DNA from: Microcyclosporella mali
Lineage: Eukaryota > Ascomycota > Dothideomycetes > Mycosphaerellales > Mycosphaerellaceae
Reading direction: 5' to 3'
NCBI GenBank assembly: GCA_002785985.1
Contig: NHNU01000003.1
Span: forward strand, 620,001 to 684,000
Length of the DNA stretch: 64,000 nt
The position numbers and the translations under genes are program-made. Below are positions 10,280 to 21,010 of the stretch, one piece after another (the stretch's first letter is position 1; every line of letters begins with the position of its first letter). The notes under the pieces were generated by a model. The model saw nothing but the letters and a program-made list of their open reading frames with translations, was not told the DNA's origin and did no database searches.

Positions 10280-11841
10280 CTACCGGCGGTGATGGTGTTG
10301 GTGCTTCTGGAGATGACGCTTGGCGTAGCCAGTAGGTGTGGCGTAAACCGTAACTTCGGTCTCCTCGATGACCATTTCGATGACCTCGTTGCCCTTGGTG
10401 ATGTAGGTCGTGGAGAGAGCATTGTCACTCGACGACGTTGGGGTGGCAGTCGGTGCAGAGGTGATCTCGGAAAGTGGCTCGGAGTATGCGGCGGCAGCAG
10501 CACTAGTGTGCTCAACGACGGCCTTGGAGGCAAAGGCCACGACAATACCGCCTTGAGCAGCAGATGTGCTGGCAGCATCGGCTGGAGAGTAGCTGGCAGC
10601 AGTCTGCGAGTAGGTTTTGGGAGTCGAGGTGTGGGGGATGGAGCTCGTAGAAACGCTGCCCTTGCCAGCCACAGGGTACTTGGTGGCAGGCTCTGGCCCA
10701 TACTGAACTGGCACATCGACTGGGAGACCATCGCGGGGACCGTGGCAGTCGTCGTCGGAGAGGACTGAGGGCATGTCGAACGTGCACTCAGCAGCAGCCG
10801 TATCGTTCTGGATCTCGAACAGCGGGCAGTCTTCGATCTCGCCAGAAGGGTTCGTGCACGTGTCGACGACTTCTTGAAGGAATTCTTGTGAGTGCCATCC
10901 CATGATAAAGTCGCCGTGGTAGCTAGTGCCAACTGGATCTCCAGTAGAAAGCAAGAACTGACCATCCTCTCCAGCGAAGTCGTTAGTGGCCCAGATGGTC
11001 TCGAAGAAGAGGAATGGGTAGTGGACGTCAAAACCATCTGGACAGTTTCCCTCCTTGACCAAGCTAGGGTAAGCGACGTGAGAGCGGTAATCGTCAGAGG
11101 TTAGATCTCCATTACCGCAGCTAGGGAATGCAAGCTCAAGACGCAATCCATCAACACAGTGAGCGTCCATGTAGCTCTTCTCGGGGAAAGTATGGCGGTA
11201 TAGAGATGCCTCGGGAGTGATGGCGTAGTTGAGGCAGTTGAAACCGAGAGCGCGCTGCTGCAAGAAGTACTGATCGGTTGGATCGGTTGGCCACAAGCTC
11301 AAAGGGATATCTGGGGTGACGCCAGAGAAATTGCGATAGCTCGGGTTGCCAGCAATCATGGCAAAACCTTCTGGGAAAGCCGTGATATTGTCGAGGTAGA
11401 AGAGGTAGTAGCTGAGAGGCTATCAGTAAGCCGCATGCTCTCGGGCTTTCGCAATGGCTGAACTCACGCAAGCATGCCACCGATCTGCGGGACCATGACG
11501 GTCGTGCCATTGGAGTACATGAAATGGACAGTCGGGGTCCAGTAGGCCGACTTGTCTTGGGTAACTTCACAAGAGGAGCACGAGCTGTCGTTCAGCGACT
11601 CGTAGGTAGTTTCTTGACCGAAGCCTATGGAGTTCATTAGCTTCTGCGCATGCGAGGCCGAAGTCAGTTATGACGTACCTCCTCCGCCGTGGATGGTGTG
11701 AACGTGATCAGAGATTGAACCTGGGTCGACCAGAGGATCGAGGCGGCCAATGCCGGTTTGCGAGCGACATGGCATACGGAAGAAAGCGGCGGCATGGCCA
11801 GCCAAGGCCAGGGCGGTGGCGGTGGTAGTGAAGCTCTTCAT
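10280..11841 (-). CDS. Secreted DUF1996 family protein
   Basis: Fungal DUF1996 protein, a secreted or wall-associated family of unknown activity. Minus-strand exons 11841-11679, 11624-11468, 11411-10280 (introns 54 and 56 bp) give 483 aa. It starts MKSFTTTATALALAGHAAAF, a signal peptide. The family N-terminus RMPCRSQTGIGRLDPLVDPG with HVHTIHGG follows directly. Further marks are CSSCEVTQDKSAYWTPT, LNYAITPE, YMDAHCVDGLRLELAFPSCGN and YPFLFFETIWATNDF. After about residue 340 the chain is Ser/Thr/Ala-rich and low complexity, ending in a basic His/Lys/Arg tail (HLQKHQHHHRR) with no GPI signal. Many paired Cys fit an extracellular protein. Confidence 0.92.
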
Positions 11842-13712
11842 GATGATGACAGGCGATGTCTAGCACGGGACAGATGGATAGTCGTCGATGTTGCGCCCGC
11901 GCGAAGGAGCTGCGATGCCGGCGCACTCAATTGAAGGATGCCGGGTTGTGTATGCACAAGAAGAATCGGACACTAGGTATATCACGTCGCCTGCTTGCCC
12001 GCGCAGGCGTGGAGAGTGTTGGTGATGATGTTGATGATGGTGCGAGTGGTGGTCGGGGCGAGGCGAAGCAAGCTCGTGCTGTCAAGATGTCGGGTGTCTA
12101 GATGGGTTGTGTTTGGGGTTGAATGTCTGGAATGTCCCTTGCATGAGCTGTCGGCCGGCGTGGTGGCTTGTATGGTGGTTCGTGGCGTATATGTCTGGTC
12201 GCGGGTTGTCGAATATGAACAAATGAAGGAATGGAACGACAATCGAATCGATGGAGCACTGGGCTGCACGAGGAAGATTGTCAATGGTAGTGAACGTGGT
12301 GTTGGTGATATTGTCGAAAGAGTGACGAAGGTGAGTGAGAGAGCGAGATGCTTGGCGCGAGGAAGTGAAGGCGTGTGTTCGAACAAACGGGTCGAAAGGG
12401 GGGAGAGGAGGTCGGGCGAGATATGCAAGCGCACGGACCATATGCAGGTAGGGGGTCCTGTAACGGCGGGAGAGCGGGACAGCGGGTACCTGACGTTAGT
12501 GCGCTCCTATTCGGCTGGTGCTGAGATGAACGGTGGGCTGCTGCTCGCTGATTGCTCGCTGCTGATGTTGCTGAATGCACGCCGGCGTTAATATCATGTC
12601 GGGACTTGCACCTGCATCCTTCTTGTTGGACCTTCCGCCAAGCGACGGCGTCCACGCTGTGTGTGCTTCCATCAGCTGGCTTCGTCTGTGATGATTGTGG
12701 CATGCCTGAGCTGTATTCCCAAGACCTTCGGACCTCCGCACGCCCTGGGCACAGAAGCTGGCTCTCCGGGAACGATCCTAATTTTGCGCCTCGTCATCAA
12801 GCAGCCGTTCTACCCGCACAGCGTACACGAGCGTTGGACGGTTGAATTTGAGCGGCCTTTCTCGTGTCACCCTCGTCTCGCGCGTCATTCCCCCTGCCGT
12901 GGGGAAGCTTGGCCGTCTCTGTTCTGAACATCTATACCGCATGTGCTCAAGGGCGAGAACGCCGCCTCCTTTGGTGTGTATTATTCCGAGTCGTTCGTGT
13001 CGCGTCCCACCGTGCCACGCCTCCCACCCCTGTGCATCCGTGAAATTAAGGCGTGACGTTGCCTCAAGACGATCATAAGTAAAGAACACCGCACCGGACT
13101 TCCATGCTGAAGTTATCACGGCCATCTTCTATTGGGTCTCCTTCTCTATGGCAGCATCGAGTGGCACATAGCAACAACACTCTCCGCCGGCCAGACCAGC
13201 AATATATACCGGTCATGGCACACGAGTAGCTGCGAAATGCCTCATCTTGGATCATGGACCACTCCTAACTAAACGTCCGAACAAAAGGACTTGGATGTCG
13301 GAAGACTTTACCAAAGTGCCATGTGGCCCCGCTTGGTTGTTTCCCGGCCCTTCTATGCTGCGAGATTGGATTTCAAAGTCGGCAGGGATGGACCATGATG
13401 CCTGTCGTGCCTGGCGTCTCATACTGTGTGTCAAAGCCGTCACGCAGAAGACATCTTCAAAAGGACACGAACAGCAGCATGGTTTTTCGATATCTTGTTG
13501 GGAAAAGTGTTCCACTGATGCTGGAAAGCGAGCACGCTTGCATGTCTTGTCTGACCATGCGACGTTGCCCATCAGCCGGGCGATGCACCAGATTCGTCCT
13601 GGAGCACACCGACAAATAGGTCCCGCGATTGTGCAACAGCAATATAGATCGATTGTCTGGTCTGGCAGATTTCGAGGCCAACCACGCGCCACTACCACAT
13701 CGCAGAGGGAGG
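11842..13712. other. Intergenic, no supported gene
   Basis: About 1.9 kb upstream of the DUF1996 gene and downstream of the GPI-type gene. Frames of 80-200 codons exist on both strands but overlap, are compositionally odd (Thr/His-rich on minus near 12.0-12.4 kb), and show no family motif. Confidence 0.4.
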
Positions 13713-14735
13713 TCAGTCTCCCAGCCAGTGAATGACCAAGAAAATACCCGCAAAAGCAGCGGCATGGATGTGCATCGACACGTTCGCAAGCTTCGCTCCA
13801 ACGGATATACTGTTGATACTCGTGGTCGCAGCCCCAGATGCTCGCCCGTAGGTCGGTATGAGGTCTTCCGAAGTCGAAGTCAGCGTATGTGAAGAGATCG
13901 TGGTGTAAATCGTGGTCGTAGCAGGTGCTGACGGACTTCCGGCCGAGCTGGAAGCATTGTTCTGGATCATGCTGCGCGACGTTGTACCACTGCTCGAGGC
14001 AGTTACAACGGCAACTGTGCTTGCTTCGGGCCTTCCTGTCGAAGGGCTGTTGTGCGCAGACGTTCGTGTGGTTGCAGTAGGCACGTACAACGTTGGCATT
14101 GATGGCGAATAGTCACTGGCAATCGTAGATGTCCTAGTGAGCGTAGCAGGGTCGGGGGACGCACCGACGACTGTTCGAGATGAGGCCTGTGCGTCTTGCG
14201 ATGTCTCTCCCACAGCGCCTGATGACGGACTCGAGCTTGAAGCCGTCTCCACAAGCCTGTCTGAAGATGAAGATGAAGCTACATTTCCAAGAGGTGTTGT
14301 CGCGCTAATTCGAACTGTGGCGTGGATAGTGGACGTCACTTTGATGTGCTCGTGAATGTCCGTAATAGTTGCAGAAGTCAATCTGATAGTCTCTGTCGTC
14401 GACGAATCCCACTCCACCAAGCCACTCGGGATCGCGGTGATAGTCTCAGCGGGCAATTCCCAAACAGAGTCGGTTGCGGTGTACGTGTGCTCATTGACTT
14501 CTAGAACATCGGATACCAGTTCGTACTCAATGGTCTCCGTGGCCTTGGTGACGGTAGCTTCCATGCCAGTCCGCAAAGAAGTCACGTTGTACATCTCGAG
14601 CCTTCTGTCCAAGGTACAAGGTATGGTCTGTGTCGGTGCTCCATCGTCGCCCTTCGCTGCCATCGCCTGGACGCCGACAAATGTGAAAAATAGTAGACGA
14701 GAGCAGATCTCGAAGAAGGTCGCACAGGTAAACAT
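13713..14735 (-). CDS. Ser/Thr-rich GPI-type cell-surface protein
   Basis: Single-exon frame of 340 aa. It starts with an N-terminal hydrophobic segment (CSRLLFFTFVGVQAMAA) that can act as a signal peptide. A region of about 130 residues rich in Thr/Val/Glu follows, then a long Ser/Thr/Ala/Pro tract typical of O-mannosylated wall proteins. The C-terminus, after SGAATTSINSISVGAKLA, ends in a hydrophobic stretch (AAAFAGIFLVIHW), the layout of a GPI-attachment signal. I recognise no named domain. The inferred site of action is the plasma membrane outer face or cell wall. A GTAAGT-like donor near 14797 raises the possibility of a 5'-UTR intron. Confidence 0.7.
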   Translation of the reverse strand: MFTCATFFEICSRLLFFTFVGVQAMAAKGDDGAPTQTIPCTLDRRLEMYNVTSLRTGMEATVTKATETIEYELVSDVLEVNEHTYTATDSVWELPAETITAIPSGLVEWDSSTTETIRLTSATITDIHEHIKVTSTIHATVRISATTPLGNVASSSSSDRLVETASSSSPSSGAVGETSQDAQASSRTVVGASPDPATLTRTSTIASDYSPSMPTLYVPTATTRTSAHNSPSTGRPEASTVAVVTASSSGTTSRSMIQNNASSSAGSPSAPATTTIYTTISSHTLTSTSEDLIPTYGRASGAATTSINSISVGAKLANVSMHIHAAAFAGIFLVIHWLGD

Positions 14736-15292
14736 TGTATAGACGGGGGTCTGAGTCTGCCTGAGAGCATTATCGAATACGCATTGCCCGACTTACAAAC
14801 GTCTCGTTGATATATACCAAGCTTCATCGTTGGCTATTAGGCGCTGCTGTGCCTCTCAAAGCGCGTACGAAAAAGTCTCCACTTCGCTACACTGCCTCGT
14901 GCAACATGCAGCCGCCGAGCAGGCGGCTATGTAACAGAATGCTGGGGATGCTGCAAGCGATGTCTTGGGGGCTCGATTAGCAACATTTCATATCTGTGAT
15001 CGTAACGTGTTTGGTGTAGTGGGTGCAATAGCAGACTCGGAAGTGGAGGAAAGTGGTAGTCTGGTCGTGACCTCAAGGTAGGAAAGAGCTGTGAGGCAAG
15101 CGCCCGCACAAACTCACATCCTATCGCTCCTGCTCCACCGCGGCAATATTATCCCACCCGAAGATAATGCAGGGGACTTGTACAGCACACACAGCCAGTA
15201 TTGTCATGCGAAGCGCAAGAGTCTTCTTCTTGGTACATCAATAGAGCCTCCTTCTCTCAGAATCCGACATCATATCCAATCCCGCTACACCT
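14736..15292. other. Intergenic, no supported gene
   Basis: About 560 bp between the GPI-type gene start and the 3' end of the small membrane protein gene. A TATATAT run at 14811-14817 lies about 78 bp upstream of the GPI-type ATG on its strand. Nothing else is recognised. Confidence 0.4.
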
Positions 15293-15761
15293 TCACAAGA
15301 TCATCCCTCTAACCCACCACTCCAATCCCTGCTGCACACAGCAAAGCAATATTTGGCACAAAATAAAACCGTCGAGGAAGACCAAAAAGCATAAAGTAGC
15401 CATTGCCAGAAGTCGTAAGCGGAAGACCCAGTTGACATATGGAGCGCCGAGGAGAATATCGTGTATGGCGTCCGCATAGTCTGCTATTACGTCTTCGAAA
15501 TGTTCTGCGACGCGGTAGAGGATGGATTCCATTTTGCGGTGCATAGAACTGGATAGGCCGGTCTGTATTGGATCGTCTCTGGGTGCGATGTCCAGGGTTG
15601 GAATGTTGGGAAGTCGTGCTGCCGTGACCTGGTAGGAGTGTTCTTCTTCCCTTCAGTGATGGCGTTCGTCTGCGATGTAAATGTTTATACATGGATGCAC
15701 AGGATGCTACCTAGGTGTACAAGTAAGGATGAGAACTCGCTGTTGTTGATGGTGCGGGCAT
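15293..15761 (-). CDS. Small hypothetical membrane protein (132 aa)
   Basis: Two-exon model: 15761-15721 and 15650-15293, with a 70-bp intron (GTACAC...GAAG). The first exon gives MPAPSTTASSHPYL. Exon 2 continues in phase with EEEHSYQVTAARLPNIP, so the junction restores a frame that is otherwise blocked by a TGA just upstream. After an amphipathic stretch (KMESILYRVAEHFEDVIADY) there are one or two hydrophobic segments (LRLLAMATLCFLVFLDGFIL and a short ILLCCV region). The protein is not recognised. The coding signal upstream of the internal Met at 15544 and the matching phase support the model. The non-optimal intron 3' end is the weak point. Confidence 0.5.
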
Positions 15762-15824
15762 GGCAAGGTCAAATGTCCTCAAAGCTCGTCTTTTGAGTTT
15801 ATACAAGTTGACTTTGCTTGCATC

Positions 15825-16397
15825 CTAGATACTTGCCCTTCTTCGTCGCAAAGACATGAGCTCATCTCCACGACTGAGGAAGCATTGCCAGAGTCCAAGT
15901 AAGCGCTTTTTTGCAAGGCACTGCTTATAATCGTTAATGTACTGCCTTAATCCGTCAGCCATGATCTCGGGCATCATGACACCATACTCTCGCAAGCAAG
16001 CCACATTGCTCAGATGACTTTGCAAAGTCGCCAAATCTTTCTGCAGTTTGTCAACAGTAGCCAGCAACTCGCGTTCGTTGCTCCACTTGACTGTCTTGCG
16101 GTGTGCGCGGGGTCGTGCGACATGGTCTCGCAGTTCGCAAATCTTGGCGTCCAGCTTGAGGTAGCAGCGCGAATAGAAGCCTAGAGATGAGTTAATACCC
16201 TTGACTGGGTGAAACTCTTTCACCGCGGTATCATCTGATTGTCTTGATCTTCGCTTGAGAGGCCAGCGCCAGAAACGGGGCCTTCGTGGGCTGCATCTCC
16301 TAGATCCATGAAGCCTTTCGAAGGAGGTGGATGAGCTTCGTCTCCTTTTAGTCTTCATAGCGACCAAAAGTTGATCGATCCTTGACAAAAGTTCCAT
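15825..16397 (-). CDS. Hypothetical protein (at least 190 aa)
   Basis: Open frame starting MELLSRIDQLLVAMKTKRRR. It has a basic Arg/Ser-rich segment (residues 17-55) and then a Leu-patterned helical part containing NERELLATVDKLQKDLATLQ and MADGLRQYINDYKQCL, likely a coiled coil. No family is recognised. The same frame stays open upstream of this ATG to about 16529, reading WVEQLIGATRLAGI just before the Met, so the true start may lie in an upstream exon. It is convergent to nothing; its 5' side faces the 3' end of YJU2 on the same strand. Confidence 0.45.
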   Translation of the reverse strand: MELLSRIDQLLVAMKTKRRRSSSTSFERLHGSRRCSPRRPRFWRWPLKRRSRQSDDTAVKEFHPVKGINSSLGFYSRCYLKLDAKICELRDHVARPRAHRKTVKWSNERELLATVDKLQKDLATLQSHLSNVACLREYGVMMPEIMADGLRQYINDYKQCLAKKRLLGLWQCFLSRGDELMSLRRRRASI

Positions 16398-16643
16398 GAT
16401 TCCAGCCAGACGTGTCGCGCCGATCAGTTGTTCTACCCAGGCTGTACTGCCGAGGGAGTTCTGGTCAGAATGTGGGTGAAGATCTGATTGATCTTTAGCA
16501 GTAGTAGATATGTTTGCGCCTCGTGATACCTACATGACACCCTCACTCAGACAACAACCAGAGACATTCTGTGGCTTGGGCGCGCTTTGGTCATAGACAA
16601 ACCATGTCTCATCTCGTTTATATCGTTATCTCTGGCAGCTGGC

Positions 16644-17558
16644 TTAATCGTCGTCCTCGTCCGAGGAGTATGCGCCTAGTCCAAGGCCAGCCACAGGCTT
16701 AACCGTAGGTCCAGATCCAGGTACCGCAACGACACGCGCCGGGTTCTCTGGAGCCTTCTCAATTTTCTTGATCCCGAGCAGCGTCGAAGGATCCTTCTTC
16801 TTCTTTGATTGTCGCTGAAAAGTTGGTATAGCCGGTGGCGGCATGGTGACCCTGTCCTGGGCAGCCTGAAGTCCATTCTCCTCATCATCCAGCCCTTCAT
16901 CTCCCAATCTACGAATCTTCTCACCAGTCCCACTCTGGAACGCCACCCGAGCCTGCTCTGCCAACTGTCGCTCTATCTCCTCCGCTTCCTCATCTCTGCT
17001 GTCTGGCGCCTCGGCCACGCCCAACCCGCCATCCTGCATAGCCCTCTCTCTTGCAGCATTTCGGTGTCTCACGTCGTCGAGAGCGTCTGCTATAGCCATC
17101 TCGGTCTTGGCGTCCATCGTCTTCTTTTCCAGGTCCTTCATCGCATCCCTCTCCTCTTCCTCTCTTGCGATGCGATCCAGTCGCTCCTCCTCAGTCTCCT
17201 CTGCCAATTTCGACTCTCGCCAAACCTCGAAGTTTCGCCTTGCGCCTTTCTCGCATGTATAGTCCATGTTCTTGGGGTCTGTCTTGAAGGTGATTTCGGC
17301 TGAACATCGTGTGCATCGGATGTAGAAGCGGAAGATTGTGATTGCGTAGTATTTCTCGTCTGTCGTCTCCTTACGAGCGTTGAACTTGCGACCTTTGTAA
17401 ATATACTCGCCGCATGAAGTACATTTCATGCTGAAAGGGGCCATTAGACGGACAGTCTGCACCTTGGGACCCGTCTGCTTGGGACCTCGCCGCCGCTCGA
17501 GCTTCGAAGGATCGAAGTCCGGTGGGTAGTATTTGGTGAGAACCTTTCGCTCAGACAT
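16644..17558 (-). CDS. YJU2: Pre-mRNA splicing factor Yju2 (CWC16/CCDC94)
   Basis: Spliceosome component that joins the Prp19-associated complex and promotes the first catalytic step. Single exon, 304 aa. The start MSERKVLTKYYPPDFDPSKL is the invariant family N-terminus. A zinc ribbon follows: CTSCGEYIYKGRKF (first Cys pair) and YIRCTRCSAEITF (second pair), then NMDYTCEKGARRNFEVWR. The rest is a charged Glu/Arg coiled coil (EEERDAMKDLEKK) and a tail with Lys-rich patches, ending in SSDEDDD. Length fits fungal Yju2. It is divergent from CDC16 with 344 bp between the start codons. Confidence 0.95.
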   Translation of the reverse strand: MSERKVLTKYYPPDFDPSKLERRRGPKQTGPKVQTVRLMAPFSMKCTSCGEYIYKGRKFNARKETTDEKYYAITIFRFYIRCTRCSAEITFKTDPKNMDYTCEKGARRNFEVWRESKLAEETEEERLDRIAREEEERDAMKDLEKKTMDAKTEMAIADALDDVRHRNAARERAMQDGGLGVAEAPDSRDEEAEEIERQLAEQARVAFQSGTGEKIRRLGDEGLDDEENGLQAAQDRVTMPPPAIPTFQRQSKKKKDPSTLLGIKKIEKAPENPARVVAVPGSGPTVKPVAGLGLGAYSSDEDDD

Positions 17559-17902
17559 GGTGGGGAGCGCTTATGTCCGGGTGTGCCTGGTGTGTCGGTC
17601 GGCTTCGTCGCCTGTATGCTTAGAGGATGAGGTTGTGCTCGCGATGAAGAAAGAAGAGTAGTACAGTAAGTAAGAAGCGGAGTAGTTCCGCAGCTGGAAA
17701 CCCCACGCTAAGCATGTGACGGCGAGTAAACAAATGCAGGCGCGACTGGCACCAATTCTCTCTCTCTCTGCAGGTACGTCGGTCTTGCCGAACATGGAGG
17801 CAACATTGATCGCAAGCTAACATCCAGCAGGCACGAGCTCCATTCGCAGCTTCACCAGACTTCAGCACTTCCAGGTCAGCACATATATGCCGCGACGTTA
17901 CC
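17559..17902. promoter_or_regulatory. Shared divergent promoter, YJU2 / CDC16
   Basis: 344 bp between two outward-facing start codons. It includes a short CT run (about 17757-17770). No TATA box is evident in either direction, as expected for housekeeping genes. Confidence 0.6.
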
Positions 17903-19821
17903 ATGGAGCCCTTCCTGCGCAATTGGCGGCAGGACGCTCTTGATCGACACCAGTACGATTCGGCGATCTTCATCGGCGACAAGTTGCTGGCTCTTACCAG
18001 TACGAAGTGGAAGAATATCACTTCAACGACCACGGCTGATATCATACAGACTCGGACGAGGATGCTTTTGCACTCGCGCAAACCCACTTCTCTGCCGGCA
18101 ACTACACACGCGCCCTTGCCTTTGTCTCGCGATCAGACTTTATACGCCGAAAAGCCGCAGCTCGATACTTGGCCGCGCATTGCTACATCAAGCAGAACAG
18201 ACACGAAGACGCACTGACGATCTTGGGTGAGAAGAATCCCGTCCACCTAGCCACAACTGCGGATGCTGCGAGGCGGAAACTGCAGCATCTGAGCAATGGC
18301 TTGTCCCGGAGACAACAAGACAAGTCAAGATTGCCCACCCGCACGGACAGAGTCGACAGGAGTGAAGAGCGAGATCGTGAGGATGCGACAGTCTTGAAAT
18401 ATGAAGCCGGCATGTGCTATTTGCGAGGCTTGTGTTTCGCCAAGCAGAATGCTTTCGATCGAGCGAAAGAGTGCTATAAGGATGCCGTGAGGATCGATGT
18501 GCAATGTTTCGAGGCCTTCGATCAGCTCGTCAGGAACTCGCTCATGAGTCCGGCAGAGGAGTGGAGCTTCTTGGACACCTTGAATTTCGACAGCATACAG
18601 CCCGTTGTACAGGAGACAGATGTCGTACCCGAAGCAGCCGACTTTACGCGAAATCTGTACATGACTCGGCTATCAAAGTATACTCGACCTGAAGACCATG
18701 AAAATGCAGTGGAGACTCTGTCGACACATTATAAGCTATCGCAGAATCCAGATATCCTGCTTGCTAAGGCAGAGAAGAAGTTTACCGAGTCGCGATTCCA
18801 AGATGCTGTTGAGTTCACAAACCATATCCTCGAGCTCGACCCATACAACTTTGCCTGCATACCATTACACCTTGCGCTCTTAGCGCAGCTCAATAACACC
18901 AATGCCCTCTTCTCACTTTCGCACGACTTAGCAGACACGCATCCTAGTGAGCCATGCACTTGGCTGGCTGTCGGAACGTACTACTTGGCAACCAACCGCA
19001 TCCCTGAAGCCCGTTCATACTTTTCTAAGGCAAGTCTCATGGATCCTCATTTTGGCCCAGCGTGGATTGGATTTGCCCACACATTCGCAGCGGAAGGCGA
19101 GAGCGACCAGGCAATAGCGGCTTATAGCACTGCAGCCCGGCTATTCCAAGGAACTCATTTACCGCAACTCTTTCTGGGTATGCAGGAGATTGCTCTCGGC
19201 AATTTGACCATCGCACGGGAGTATTTGACCGCTGCGTGGCAATTGTGTGAGATCGACCCACTACTCATCAACGAGATCGGGGTGGTATGCTATATGGAGG
19301 AGGAATACGACAGTTCCATCAAGCACTTCGAGCTCGCCCTCCGGATCGCGGAGGACAACGGTGCACCTGCGAGCCAGTACAGCAGTACAAGACTCAATCT
19401 GGCACACGCGCTACGTAAAGCGGAACGATACCAAGAGGGACTGGAGCAGTTTGATGAAGTCATCCGACTGGGCTTACGGGACGCCAGTGTTTTCGCATCA
19501 AAAGGTCTGGTACTCCTTGAGCTTGAACAGCCCTTCGAGGCCACTGTCACGTTACACGAGGCACTATCGATCAGCCCACAAGATCCAATTGCCAGTGATT
19601 TATTGAGCAAGGCGCTACTACAGCTCGAAGATATACCCGTCCTGGGTGGCGCAGACGAAGAAGAGCTGGATCGACGACTGCAGAATGACCTGTATCAGGC
19701 ACGGAACAGCCGAGGCGCATCGAGTCGAGGGCGCAGGCGAGGTGTTCGTGGCCTTGAAAGAGATGTGGATTTGGATGGCACGAGTGCGACTACAGAGATG
19801 GACGAGCAGTTATCACCTTAG
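17903..19821 (+). CDS. CDC16: Anaphase-promoting complex TPR subunit Cdc16/Cut9 (APC6)
   Basis: TPR scaffold subunit of the APC/C ubiquitin ligase that triggers anaphase and mitotic exit. Exons 17903-17999 and 18050-19821 with a 50-bp intron (GTACGA...GGCTGAT...ACAG); 622 aa. The N-terminus MEPFLRNWRQDALDRHQYDS and YDSAIFIGDKLLALTNSDED match the family. Many TPR helices follow, for example NYTRALAFVSRSDF, HEDALTILGEK, EARSYFSKASLMDPHFGPAW, EEYDSSIKHFELALRIAED and YQEGLEQFDEVIRLG. The C-terminus is disordered with an Arg-rich patch (GRRRGVRG). A Lys/Arg-rich insert of about 50 residues separates the first TPRs from YEAGMCYLRGLCF, as in other fungal members. Confidence 0.94.
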
Positions 19822-21010
19822 CGAGGCGCCTTCAGTCCTCTCGGCGGCGACTCACTGTGGGCGACAGCTATGGAAAGGCCACCGCTAGGCAGCTTGCAAC
19901 CCAATCTGACTCGCGAAAATCCATTCGATACAAATGATTGGGAGATTTGACGACATAGCGACGGCGTTGGAGCAGAATGGGAAAAGCAGGCTACCACGAG
20001 CCTTGATGGAATATTTGTGTAGCGTATGTTGAGTTGGATGTACGATCAAGAAAGGAGACTTCCCCACGTACGTGCCCTGCGTAGACCCTGCCCTCAATGC
20101 ACCGCTTTGCTGGCCTTCATCACTATGGCATAGCAGCGTGATTTGTCCAAATTACTGCCCACGATCGTCAAGAGTCCCGCAGTGTCCCATGTGCGGCTCT
20201 CCATTCTCATGTCGCTAGCGGGAGCGGTTCCGAATGTCCACCTGGTGTTGCTGCTGTGGAATCATATTTGTCATCACTAACAAGAGTGTGCTAGACTCCG
20301 TGCTCGCCACGAGCAAACGACCAAGTAGACAGTACCTCGAACACGCCTGGATCAACACCAGAAAGCAAAGTGAACGACTATGAAAAAGTTCACTGACTCC
20401 ACAGCAGCTCGGTCGAATGCGAAAAGCAGAGCTCAACTGCTCGATCTTGACGCTTCCCTCCCTGCGTCTCCACATCGCCGTGAAAACCAACGAACAACTG
20501 ATAAAGCCGCTGGCGTGAAAGCGAGCGAGACATTCAGGGCAATGTGAAGGCATCTCGTGGCAAGAACCATTATTCTGATCATATATTGAAGACGACGAAT
20601 GAGTAGGTTATGATCGCACTGATTTGCTTGTAGCGAGCTGGTGTACTGTGGACAGGCGAATGAAAGAGCCGGTGAGAGGGCAGCACAAAGAGAGAAGCAG
20701 AGTAGAGTCAAACTGACGAATGGCCACGAAAAAGACTGAGGAGATAGGGAAGGGGGAACTGCATGGTGGAAAAGATGCTTTCCAATCGTTAGATGATCAA
20801 CGTGATGACAATACGTCCCCTTTGAACATGGTATACAGGATGACACTATATGAAGGCTCACACTGGATCAAGCAATCAAGCGAAAGAAATCTACCGTCGA
20901 AGATAGCAGTCCCTTCTTCACACTCAACGGGAGGAAACACGTCGAACGTGACCATATAACACATACCTATCTCCCCTCTGATCCAGCCACCACAAGATCA
21001 ACACACTCAA
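19822..21010. other. Intergenic, no supported gene
   Basis: About 1.2 kb between CDC16 and the caspase-like locus. Overlapping short frames only; no family signature, repeat or RNA gene seen. Confidence 0.4.

Noticed and set aside
9979..11037. A 352-codon minus frame under the DUF1996 gene
   Set aside because: Shadow of the DUF1996 coding sequence in another frame.
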